Part shown: piece by piece, positions 41,755-50,087 of the stretch
Layout: every line of letters starts with the position of its first letter
How positions within the stretch are numbered: position 1 is the first letter of the stretch
Origin: Idiomarina sp. MD25a
GTDB taxonomy: Bacteria; Pseudomonadota; Gammaproteobacteria; Enterobacterales; Alteromonadaceae
NCBI RefSeq assembly: GCF_001870515.1
Contig: NZ_MDGT01000005.1
Span: forward strand, 220,244-284,243
Direction of reading: 5' to 3'
Length of the DNA stretch: 64,000 bases
Made by a program: the position numbers and the translations under genes
The notes under the pieces: generated by a model
Told to the model about the DNA's origin: nothing
Seen by the model: the letters and a program-made list of their open reading frames with translations, nothing else
Database searches by the model: none

Positions 41755-43158
41755 TTACAAATGCTCTTCGGCGTATTCAGCGAGACTACTTCTGACCACA
41801 CCGTTTAAGTTGATTGTAGCGCTGCCTGGATAATCCTTAAAACGTTCCACGATAAAGGTGAGTCCTGAGGTGACAGCAGTTAAGTAATAACTATCAATCT
41901 GCGCTAAGTTTCCTGACACAACGAGTTTTGTATTCTCCCCACACCGAGTAATAATGGTTTTTAGTTGTGATGCAGTTAAGTTTTGTGCTTCATCAAGTAT
42001 AACCACCGCATTTTGAATACTCCGCCCTCGCATAAAGTTTAATGATTTAAATTGGATATTCGCCTTCGTCATAATGTAATTAAGACTCGAGTCCATGCTT
42101 TCATCATTTTTATGTAATACTTCAAGCGAGTCGGTTATGGCCGATAACCAAGGCGCCATTTTTTCTTCTTCGGTACCCGGCAAGAAGCCTATAGACTCAG
42201 CAATTTCAGGTGTATTGCGCGTAACAATGATTTTCTCGTAAATCCCCTTTTCGACTACCATTTCTAAGGCAGCAGCCAGCGCTAACAAGGTCTTACCACT
42301 ACCCGCCGGCCCGGTCAGAATGACCATGTCTAAACTCGTATCAAGCAGAGCATGCATCGCCATCGCTTGATAAATATTCTTAGGATGAATTCCCCAGGCG
42401 CTATAGCCCATTAAACGCTCATGACCCAAGTCCATCAGCGTTACAGACGTATCGTCAAAGGTATCCACCCGGGCTGCGAAGTGCTCTGTTTCATCAATAA
42501 AGTATTCGTTAAAGAAGATTTGCGGCATGTGTTCGCGCGAGACCGTATGATAAGCATCTCGACCCTCTTGCAACGTGCTGACATCACCTACTTGCTGCCA
42601 AAAATCTCCTTCGAACTGGTAAAAGCCCTTTGTGAGTAGGCGAATGTCATCAATTAATTGGTCGGTGCGATAATCCTCAACGTGTTTTACACCCGCGCCC
42701 TTCGCCTTTAAGCGCATATTGATATCTTTAGTCACCAGTGTAACGGTACTACTCGCAAACTTAATTTGTAGTTCTAACGCCACTTGAATGATGCGGTGAT
42801 CATTTTCGTTCAACGCCAAAGCCGACGCGCTTTGCTCTAACTCATAATCTGGAAAAATGGCGAGTGTACCGTTCGCTTGGTGATCGCCACTTAGTTGCGT
42901 CAGTGGTACTCCTTCAACAATTTGCTCAGGTGTTGCATCTTTCAGCACCTCCTCCAGTGATCGGATCGCGACGCGCGCATCTCTGCTCACGTCTTTATTG
43001 CGATCCTTAATGTTATCTAACTCTTCTAACACGACCATGGGAATAACGACGTTATGCTCATCGAAGCTTAGAAAGGCTAGCGGATCATGCAACAGGATAT
43101 TGGTATCTAAAACGAAGTACTTAGTAGCTTGGGAGGTTTGACTAACATTTGCGGTCAT
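41755..43158 (-). CDS. PhoH-family ATPase with N-terminal PIN domain
   Basis: A 467-residue protein. The N-terminal PIN nuclease-like domain (~10-140) opens YFVLDTNILLHDPLAFLSFD and shows the acidic residues typical of PIN domains. The C-terminal PhoH ATPase domain (~250-460) has the Walker A loop TGPAGSGKTLLALAAALE and Walker B AVVILDEAQNLTASQLK. PhoH2-type proteins can act as RNA helicase-nucleases. The ATG at 43158 has AAGGTG upstream; the GTG at 43167 is too close to it. It is divergent from rapA. Confidence 0.92.
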   Translation of the reverse strand: MTANVSQTSQATKYFVLDTNILLHDPLAFLSFDEHNVVIPMVVLEELDNIKDRNKDVSRDARVAIRSLEEVLKDATPEQIVEGVPLTQLSGDHQANGTLAIFPDYELEQSASALALNENDHRIIQVALELQIKFASSTVTLVTKDINMRLKAKGAGVKHVEDYRTDQLIDDIRLLTKGFYQFEGDFWQQVGDVSTLQEGRDAYHTVSREHMPQIFFNEYFIDETEHFAARVDTFDDTSVTLMDLGHERLMGYSAWGIHPKNIYQAMAMHALLDTSLDMVILTGPAGSGKTLLALAAALEMVVEKGIYEKIIVTRNTPEIAESIGFLPGTEEEKMAPWLSAITDSLEVLHKNDESMDSSLNYIMTKANIQFKSLNFMRGRSIQNAVVILDEAQNLTASQLKTIITRCGENTKLVVSGNLAQIDSYYLTAVTSGLTFIVERFKDYPGSATINLNGVVRSSLAEYAEEHL

Positions 43159-43293
43159 AGCGTACACCTTTTGTTATCGTTTGATTAAAGCTTAGACCAA
43201 AATTCGTGACACAGGGATGACAGCCGCATTGTTTTTTTCTAATCTCCCCATTACTATTGCCGACCTTTAAAGTTAGCGCATAGGAAGGACGAA

Positions 43294-45948
43294 GTGAGCG
43301 AGTTTAGTTTAGGGCAACGTTGGTTAAGCGAAACTGAAACAGATTTAGGGCTTGGCGTCGTCACAGCCGTGGATGGACGCCAGGTATCAGTGATGTTCCC
43401 CAGCACGGGTGAAACACGAATGTACGCTAAATCCGACGCGCCGCTCGCTCGATTTGTGTTAAATGAAGGACAGGAAGCAACACACGCTGATCAATGGCGT
43501 TTTGTTGTCACCGAGGCAAAAGAACACCAAGGCTTAGCTATCTATTTTGGTGAGCGTGTGGACTCAGGTGAAGAAGTGATGGTGCCAGAATCTCAGTTAG
43601 CCCATCAAATAGACACCAATCCGGCTTTAACTCGCTTTATTGCCGGACAAGCCGACCGACACGATCTCTATCTTCTGCGCATGCAAGGTCAGCAACAACT
43701 CGCTCAATGGCAACAAAGTACCGTTACCGGTTTACTCGGTGCTCGAGTGAATTTATTACCGCACCAGTGCTATGTCGCCTCCACAGTAGCCAATCGCTAT
43801 CATCCACGTGTCATGCTCGCTGACGAAGTCGGTCTTGGTAAGACAATTGAGGCTGGCATGATTATCAAGCGCCAGCACGTTACTGGACGCAGTCAGCGCG
43901 TGCTCGTAGCCGTTCCTGACAGCCTCCGCCATCAATGGCTGGTTGAAATGAAGCGCCGCTTCGCACTCGATTTCAGTGTGTTTGATGAAGCCAGAATCCG
44001 AGAAGCGCAGCTCGATAGTGATAATCCATTTTCTACTGAACAACTCGTGATTATCAACAATAAGATCCTGCACGATGAACAGTGGCATGAAGCGCTCATG
44101 AGCGCCGAGTTCGACATGCTTGTGGTTGACGAGGCCCACCACCTTAATGACAACACACCGGGCTATGCGCATTTTGCTCAGCTGGCGAACGCTATCCCCG
44201 GCTTGCTGTTACTAACCGCAACACCTGAGCAAGAAGGTAACGAAGGTCACTTTAAGCGCCTGCAGTTACTTGACCCAGACCGCTTTAACGATTTCAACGC
44301 GTTCGAGGATGAGCAAACCCACTATCGTGAACTCGCCGAGAAAGCGAATGACCTTAGCGGTGAGGCATTAGACGAACTCCTTGATGAGCACGGTACTGGA
44401 CGAGTGATGTTTAGAAACCGCCGGCAAAATGTAGGCGGATTCCCGGCACGTCATTTTCACCCGGTAAAACTACCTGATCCCGACGATGATATGCGTGAAC
44501 CTTGGTGGCTGGGCGACTCCCGTGTTACTTGGCTTATCGACCATATAAAAAGCAACCGTGATGACAAAACGTTGCTTATTTGTCACAGCGCGAAAACGGT
44601 GAATGAGCTCGCCGAAGCATTGCGTGTGCTCGAAGGGATTAACGCAGCCGTATTCCACGAAGGGATGTCATTACTTGAGCGCGATCGTGCCGCTGAATTT
44701 TTTGCCGATGACGATAACGGTAGTCCAATTCTGTTATGTTCTGAGATTGGCAGCGAAGGCCGTAATTTCCAGTTTGTACATCAACTTGTACTCTTTGATT
44801 TACCGGAAAATCCAGACTTGTTGGAACAGCGCATTGGTCGACTTGATCGCATCGGACAGACTCATGACATCCAAATTTACTTGCCGTACATAGAAGATTC
44901 TGACGAAGGTATTTTGCTGCCGTGGTATCACACGATGAATGCCTTCGAACAATGCAACCCGGTGGGTCGACGCATGTATGATGAGTTCGCTCAATCCATT
45001 AAAAAATCTTTACTCAGTTGCCAACCTCTCCCGAAAGAGATACTGCAGCGGAGCACTGAACTCCATCAGCAGTTAATGAGTGAAGTTGAAGCAGGTCGAG
45101 ATAAACTACAAGAATTGAATGCATGCCGTCCGCAACAGGCCGAAGCCGTTATTTCGGCAATCGAAGAAACGAGCGATACAGAGCACCTGAGCGAATTTAT
45201 GACCACGTTCTGGGAGCGTTTTGGGATTGACGCCGAAGAACTCGACGAGACGCGAATCTTTGTCAAACCAAGCGAGCATATGCGTGTCGAAGCCATTCCA
45301 GGCTTGCAAGAAGAGGGGATGACTATCACCTTTGACCGTACCACCGCGCTTAATTATGAGGACGTCGAATTCTTAAGTTGGGATCATCCGCATGTTCAAG
45401 AAGCCTTGGATATAGTGACTCAGCAAGACTTCGGCAGTGTGTGCGTGACTAAGCTGAATAATAAAGCCCTGCCTGAGGGTGCGTGGTTTATGGAGGTTGA
45501 TTTCAGCGCCCACATCAACGCACCTCAAAATGCGGTAGCCCAGGAGTTCTTCCCATTGCAAAACCACCGTATACTGCTTGACAGCCAAGGGCGCGAGTTG
45601 ACGAGCAAAGTGCCCCGCGATGCGCTAACCAAGCAAGCTGATTTTATGGATAAAAAAACCTCGCGTCAGATATTAAAACAACTGCGTGACATTACAAAGT
45701 CACATTTAGAGGTCGCGCGTGGCTCTGCTGAGGCATGGTTGGTGGAACAAAGTGCGGCAGTACGCACGCGTATCAACGAAAGTTTAGGAAAAGAACTCGA
45801 TCGTTTGATCAAGCTTAAGCAGCGCAATCCGTCGGTACGTGACTCTGAAATTCGTGCCATCGAACTACGCAAGCAAACGTTGTTAGAAGCACTTGAGCAA
45901 CCACAGCTTTCATTGTTTGCAGTGCGTATTTTGGTTAATCACCATTAA
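43294..45948 (+). CDS. rapA: RNA polymerase-associated ATPase RapA
   Basis: An 884-residue SWI2/SNF2-family ATPase that recycles RNA polymerase. It begins FSLGQRWLSETETDLGLGVV and has an N-terminal Tudor-like part, the Walker A region LADEVGLGKTIEAGMIIK (~175-190), DEAH at ~280 in LVVDEAHHLND, helicase C motifs SEIGSEGRNFQFVHQLVLFD and EQRIGRLDRIGQTHDIQIYL. It is about 80 residues shorter than the 968 of E. coli RapA; no frameshift is visible. The GTG start has AGGAAGGA upstream. rluA follows with a 1-base overlap, as in E. coli's rapA-rluA order. Confidence 0.95.
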   Translation: MSEFSLGQRWLSETETDLGLGVVTAVDGRQVSVMFPSTGETRMYAKSDAPLARFVLNEGQEATHADQWRFVVTEAKEHQGLAIYFGERVDSGEEVMVPESQLAHQIDTNPALTRFIAGQADRHDLYLLRMQGQQQLAQWQQSTVTGLLGARVNLLPHQCYVASTVANRYHPRVMLADEVGLGKTIEAGMIIKRQHVTGRSQRVLVAVPDSLRHQWLVEMKRRFALDFSVFDEARIREAQLDSDNPFSTEQLVIINNKILHDEQWHEALMSAEFDMLVVDEAHHLNDNTPGYAHFAQLANAIPGLLLLTATPEQEGNEGHFKRLQLLDPDRFNDFNAFEDEQTHYRELAEKANDLSGEALDELLDEHGTGRVMFRNRRQNVGGFPARHFHPVKLPDPDDDMREPWWLGDSRVTWLIDHIKSNRDDKTLLICHSAKTVNELAEALRVLEGINAAVFHEGMSLLERDRAAEFFADDDNGSPILLCSEIGSEGRNFQFVHQLVLFDLPENPDLLEQRIGRLDRIGQTHDIQIYLPYIEDSDEGILLPWYHTMNAFEQCNPVGRRMYDEFAQSIKKSLLSCQPLPKEILQRSTELHQQLMSEVEAGRDKLQELNACRPQQAEAVISAIEETSDTEHLSEFMTTFWERFGIDAEELDETRIFVKPSEHMRVEAIPGLQEEGMTITFDRTTALNYEDVEFLSWDHPHVQEALDIVTQQDFGSVCVTKLNNKALPEGAWFMEVDFSAHINAPQNAVAQEFFPLQNHRILLDSQGRELTSKVPRDALTKQADFMDKKTSRQILKQLRDITKSHLEVARGSAEAWLVEQSAAVRTRINESLGKELDRLIKLKQRNPSVRDSEIRAIELRKQTLLEALEQPQLSLFAVRILVNHH

Positions 45949-46607
45949 TGGCATTACTTCATTATCAGCCACCAACCGACCCTTATCTCAAGATAATATA
46001 TCGAGATAATGCGTTGGTTGTGGTCGATAAACCAGCGGGAATACTGAGCGTACCTGGCAAAGCGATCGAACACAGGGACTCAGTGTACACGCGCTTAGCC
46101 CGTATTTTTCCAGAGATACGCGTCGTGCATCGGCTGGATATGGCGACCTCGGGTGTGATGGCATTTGCACTCGGTAAAGCGTCACAAAGCCATCTCAGCA
46201 AACAGTTTCAACAACGCACAACACAAAAAACCTATCTTGCCAAGGTATGGGGGCATTTGCCGGGCAATCATGGTTGCATCGATTTGCCGCTCAGCTGTGA
46301 CTGGCCAAACCGACCTAAACAACAAGTCGACTTTGTTAATGGCAAGGCGAGTCAAACGTTTTATCAAGTGTTAGCGCAACAGACGCAAACCAGCTTAGTT
46401 AAGCTTTCTCCACATACGGGTCGTTCGCATCAACTACGCGTGCACATGCTCGCGTTAGACTGTCCTATTCTAGGTGATAAGTTTTATGCTCACTCCGCAG
46501 CATTCAATGCCGCGGAGCGATTATTATTACACGCATTTGAGTTAAAGATAGCTCATCCGCTAACAGAACAAGCGGTCACTTTTAGCAGCCCCAGTCCATT
46601 TAGTTAA
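45948..46607 (+). CDS. rluA: Dual-specificity RNA pseudouridine synthase RluA
   Basis: A 219-residue enzyme, the exact length of E. coli RluA, which makes pseudouridine at 23S rRNA U746 and tRNA U32. It has YRDNALVVVDKPAGILSVPG, the catalytic-Asp motif VVHRLDMATSGVMAFAL, DLPLSCDWPNRPKQQV and GRSHQLRVHMLALDCPILGD. Its ATG overlaps the rapA stop by one base. Confidence 0.95.
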   Translation: MALLHYQPPTDPYLKIIYRDNALVVVDKPAGILSVPGKAIEHRDSVYTRLARIFPEIRVVHRLDMATSGVMAFALGKASQSHLSKQFQQRTTQKTYLAKVWGHLPGNHGCIDLPLSCDWPNRPKQQVDFVNGKASQTFYQVLAQQTQTSLVKLSPHTGRSHQLRVHMLALDCPILGDKFYAHSAAFNAAERLLLHAFELKIAHPLTEQAVTFSSPSPFS

Positions 46608-46645
46608 ACACCTAAAGACTTGACCACTGTTGACGATAAAGGTGT

Positions 46646-47440
46646 ATGAACATACTTCGATGCGTCATATGCCTAGTTATAGTGTTAGGGTCTGCGGTGT
46701 GCTACGGACAGGATGACCGTGCCCGTTTTGTACCACCTCATGAAGTCGTTTGGTTGACCGATTCTGAAGGCAATGATGGTTCGTATTTAGCACTACAGCG
46801 CGAGCCATTAAAAAGCTTCGAGCGGGGACAATTTGTTGCACTCCCAGCATGGGGGCTACACCCACTCCAATCACCGTTGATTAAATCGAGTTATCATCAA
46901 GCCGCAAAAATGGGCTGGCGCAGTTGGGCGATTACGCCACCTGAGGCGCTGATTGAGCCCGACTCTTTAGGCCATTACAACGCTGATTTAGGTTATTACC
47001 AACCCGACGAGAATGCGCTCCAACCCTATCGCAACTTACTATTCAAGCGCCTTGACGCAATATACGACAAGGTAAGCGAACAACCTGGGTTTACGGTGTG
47101 GATAGTCGAAGGTATCAGCGGTGCGCTATGGCTTGACTGGATTAAACAAAACGCTGCTGCCGCACCGGACGCCGTCATTCTCATAGATGCTTACATCCCA
47201 CAATTACGCCTGAACGAGTTGTTAAGCACAGAAATTGCAAAACTTCCTTTTCCAGTTTTGGACATAAAGACAGCGTCTGCTAACCGTTGGGTCACTACTC
47301 AATGGCCGATGCACAAGACCATGAGTAACAAATTTCAACAACTCAGCTATCGCCCACGGGTTTTACTCAGCCAAGTACCAGAAGCTACTCATGAGCTGCA
47401 CAGTGTTATTAAAGGATGGCTTAAGTTTCAGGGGTTTTAA
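46646..47440 (+). CDS. DUF3530-like secreted protein
   Basis: A 264-residue protein with a signal peptide (~1-21, CVICLVIVLGSAVCYGQ). The FVALPAWGLHPLQSPLIKS and GWRSWAITPPEALIEPD stretches resemble DUF3530 alpha/beta-hydrolase-like proteins. A nucleophile-elbow-like VEGISGALWLDW is degenerate, having Ala where GxSxG needs Gly. Catalysis is therefore uncertain. It ends 3 bases before the convergent djlA stop. Function unknown. Confidence 0.55.
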   Translation: MNILRCVICLVIVLGSAVCYGQDDRARFVPPHEVVWLTDSEGNDGSYLALQREPLKSFERGQFVALPAWGLHPLQSPLIKSSYHQAAKMGWRSWAITPPEALIEPDSLGHYNADLGYYQPDENALQPYRNLLFKRLDAIYDKVSEQPGFTVWIVEGISGALWLDWIKQNAAAAPDAVILIDAYIPQLRLNELLSTEIAKLPFPVLDIKTASANRWVTTQWPMHKTMSNKFQQLSYRPRVLLSQVPEATHELHSVIKGWLKFQGF

Positions 47441-47443
47441 CCA

Positions 47444-48277
47444 TTAACGCACGTCGCGATGCTTTTTTATGACCTCGTAAGCCTGCTGAATATCTTGGGC
47501 TCGCTTCTGTGCTTCTCTCATCACATGCTCGGGCAACCCCTTTGAAGCCAACTTATCAGGGTGATGACGCGCCATTAACTTACGATAAGCCTTTTTTATT
47601 TCTGCGTCGGGCTGTTCGGCTTTCACACCTAGCACCTCGTAAGCATCCTGCAACTCATTCCGCGATGGCTTAGACTGCTGCTTTCCTGCACTGCCTTGCT
47701 GGCGATGCTGATGAAAACGAAAAGCCGCTTTCTGCATGGCTAACCACTGGTCAATTTGAAACCGTCTGAAGCCAAGCGCTTTACCGACATTAATAAGCAC
47801 CTCATGCTCAGCACGATCCAATACGCCGTCATTAAGCGCCAAGGCCATCAACTGCTCCATGAACACCTGAGAGACTTCGCGGTTACCGTAAAATGATTCG
47901 CGGAAGCGCTTCATCGTGTCGTTTACTGGAAAAGTCGATTGCTTTCCTTCACGAAACGCCTGTTGCGCTTCTTCTTTGGCTTCAGCATCGAGTCTAAAGC
48001 GCTTCATCAATTCTGAAGCTTGCGCTATATCACGTTCGGTTACTCGTCCTTTTGCTTTAGCGAGATGCCCCATGACAGCGAATAAGGTATACAAAAATAA
48101 TGCGTCTTTCCCAGCATCACGTTTACCGTACATGAATTGACCAAAACCACCTCGACTGGCAAAGTCTTGCGCCATTCCTCGGTCGAACCAATGACCAATC
48201 AGTACGCCGATAATAGCGCCTGGCAATCGTAAAAATAGGTAGCCAGCCAACCCACCTATCACCTTTCCCCAAATCAT
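47444..48277 (-). CDS. djlA: Membrane co-chaperone DjlA
   Basis: A 277-residue type III J-protein. A Gly-rich N-terminal membrane helix (IGGLAGYLFLRLPGAIIGVL) precedes a TerB-like helical domain (~55-170) and a C-terminal J domain (~210-275) with the HPD motif in LMARHHPDKLASKG. It stimulates DnaK at the inner membrane. The ATG at 48277 has GAGGAC upstream and overlaps the murU stop as ATGA, coupling it to the amgK-murU genes. Confidence 0.93.
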   Translation of the reverse strand: MIWGKVIGGLAGYLFLRLPGAIIGVLIGHWFDRGMAQDFASRGGFGQFMYGKRDAGKDALFLYTLFAVMGHLAKAKGRVTERDIAQASELMKRFRLDAEAKEEAQQAFREGKQSTFPVNDTMKRFRESFYGNREVSQVFMEQLMALALNDGVLDRAEHEVLINVGKALGFRRFQIDQWLAMQKAAFRFHQHRQQGSAGKQQSKPSRNELQDAYEVLGVKAEQPDAEIKKAYRKLMARHHPDKLASKGLPEHVMREAQKRAQDIQQAYEVIKKHRDVR

Positions 48278-48954
48278 TGTTTGTCCTCTACTTCTTGGTT
48301 TAACTGACTTAATCGAGCGGGTGTACCCACATCGGTCCAACGTCCCTTTAATAAATGGGCAGCAACTTGTTGCTTACTCATAGCGTGCAACAACAAAGGC
48401 TTGAGGGGCCGAAAGCCCGCTGCATAGTCGGCAAAAAGTTCAGGTGAATAAAGTCCAATACCCGCAAAAGTGTAACCATAGTCATCTGGATTCTTTACGC
48501 TCACACGCCCGTCCTTCAATGCAAAGTCACCTTGGGGGTTATGTTCAGGGTTTTCGACAAGCATTAGGTGAGCCAAGTCACCAGGCGCCAGTTCCGTTGG
48601 TAAGTCACGTAAGTCAGAGTCGATAAAAATATCACCATTGATTACCCAAAAGGGTTCATAGCCGAGTAACGGCAACGCTTTGATTATACCGCCAGCCGTT
48701 TCTAAACCGCCCTCGGGCTCAGGCGAATAGTCGATCTTAACCCCCCAGCGTGAGCCATCACCTAAGCTGCTTTCAAGTTGACCACCTAACCAAGCATGGT
48801 TAATCACAATCTCTGTAATACCTACGTCGACCAGTTTCTCAATAATGTATTCAATGAGTGGTTTGCCGGCCACTTTTAACAGTGGTTTTGGTGTTAAGTT
48901 GGTTAACGGCTGCATTCGCTTTCCACGCCCTGCCGCTAAAATCATCGCCTTCAT
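48274..48954 (-). CDS. murU: N-acetylmuramate alpha-1-phosphate uridylyltransferase
   Basis: A 226-residue nucleotidyltransferase with the N-terminal KAMILAAGRGKRMQPLTNLT and TPKPLLKVAGKPLIEYIIEK motifs, FWVINGDIFIDSDL, and GRWTDVGTPARLSQLN near the end. In Pseudomonas, MurU makes UDP-MurNAc from MurNAc-1-phosphate, bypassing de novo synthesis. The ATG at 48954 has GGGAGC upstream and overlaps the amgK stop by 4 bases. The AmgK partner is directly upstream, supporting MurU over a sugar-1-phosphate guanylyltransferase. Confidence 0.88.
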   Translation of the reverse strand: MKAMILAAGRGKRMQPLTNLTPKPLLKVAGKPLIEYIIEKLVDVGITEIVINHAWLGGQLESSLGDGSRWGVKIDYSPEPEGGLETAGGIIKALPLLGYEPFWVINGDIFIDSDLRDLPTELAPGDLAHLMLVENPEHNPQGDFALKDGRVSVKNPDDYGYTFAGIGLYSPELFADYAAGFRPLKPLLLHAMSKQQVAAHLLKGRWTDVGTPARLSQLNQEVEDKQ

Positions 48955-49949
48955 GCTTGCTCCCACGCGGGAATAATACGTTGCGTTAACCATTGATGAT
49001 ACTCATTGAGCTGAGCATACTTAGCACTTACTTTTTGCAAATAGCCTAATGTGCGAGGCACATCCTTTAAGTAGCCTGCTTTATCATCTCGATGCGCGAG
49101 TCGAGCAAAAATGCCCGCAGCCTTGGTATGTCGTTGCAGTCCCATCCAGTCAAACCAGTGTTGCCATTGTTGAGGAGTGACATCTGACGCTAACTGCCCA
49201 GTCGCTTGTAAATCGACTCTCAATTGCTCAGCAAGTTCACTGACTAAATCGTCTGGCCACTCGATATAGCAATCACGCAACAGCGAGACCGCATCGTAGG
49301 TCATGGGTCCAATCACAGCATCTTGGAAGTCGATAACGCCCAGCCCCTCCGGGGTCACCATCAGGTTACGCGAGTGATAGTCACGATGCACACCGACCTG
49401 TGGCTGTTCAAATGCATTACTGACCATCTGCTCACAGAATTGTTGCCAGATCTCATCGTCCTGATCATTCCAGTCGATATCGATATGCTGCATTAACAGC
49501 CAGTCTTTAAATAATGCCAACTCACGATCCAACAAGGCTCGGTCAAACTTCGGTAAAGCCCCCTCGGCAGTGTCGGTGACTTGCATCACGCGAGGCAAAA
49601 TGGCTAATGCCTGGTGATAGTACTGACGTGCATTGCGTTGCTGTAGCTTTGACAGTAATACTGTGTGACCAAAATCCGTTTGCAGCATGTAGCCTTGCTT
49701 CAAGTCAACATTGAGCACTGTAGGGACAGGAATGTCAGCGGCTTGGTATGCATCGGCAACCAGCAGGAATGGACGCATATCTTCTTTATCAGGCGGACAA
49801 TCAACCGCAATGAGACTGCGTTGACCATCTGATGCGCGAAAATACCGCCGAAAACTAGCGTCACCAGAAACCACTTCAAGCTGTGATTGCGGATGTCCCG
49901 TCTGCGCCTCACACCATGCTGCCAGTCCAATCTCACGAGAATCTTCCAA
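48951..49949 (-). CDS. amgK: N-acetylmuramate/N-acetylglucosamine kinase
   Basis: A 332-residue phosphotransferase of the aminoglycoside-kinase fold that makes the sugar-1-phosphate used by MurU. Signatures are ASFRRYFRASDGQRSLIAVD, the catalytic loop VGVHRDYHSRNLMVTPEGL and VIDFQDAVIGPMTYDAVSLL. The TTG start at 49949 has GAGGGGG upstream. It is divergent from lptD, 138 bases away. A perfect TATAAT lies on the minus strand at 50033-50038, with a poor -35. This layout next to lptD-surA recalls Pseudomonas. Confidence 0.88.
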   Translation of the reverse strand: MEDSREIGLAAWCEAQTGHPQSQLEVVSGDASFRRYFRASDGQRSLIAVDCPPDKEDMRPFLLVADAYQAADIPVPTVLNVDLKQGYMLQTDFGHTVLLSKLQQRNARQYYHQALAILPRVMQVTDTAEGALPKFDRALLDRELALFKDWLLMQHIDIDWNDQDDEIWQQFCEQMVSNAFEQPQVGVHRDYHSRNLMVTPEGLGVIDFQDAVIGPMTYDAVSLLRDCYIEWPDDLVSELAEQLRVDLQATGQLASDVTPQQWQHWFDWMGLQRHTKAAGIFARLAHRDDKAGYLKDVPRTLGYLQKVSAKYAQLNEYHQWLTQRIIPAWEQA

Positions 49950-50087
49950 AGTGCCCCCTCTCTATGCCAATATTTGGCGAAATAAGTGCCAAATTAATCT
50001 TACTAAAATAGCAGAATACGCAGATTTGCTTTATTATACCAAGCTTATGCCTAATCATTAATTAACAACTAAAAACGGATTAGTATC

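Noticed and set aside
41755-43158. PIN-domain gene considered as a toxin of a toxin-antitoxin pair
   Set aside because: The PIN domain is fused to a full PhoH ATPase and no small antitoxin gene is adjacent, so it is the PhoH2-like housekeeping form.
49950-50087. Candidate promoter for amgK with perfect TATAAT
   Set aside because: The -35 region matches only about three of six bases, so I mention it in the gene entry but do not list it as a feature.
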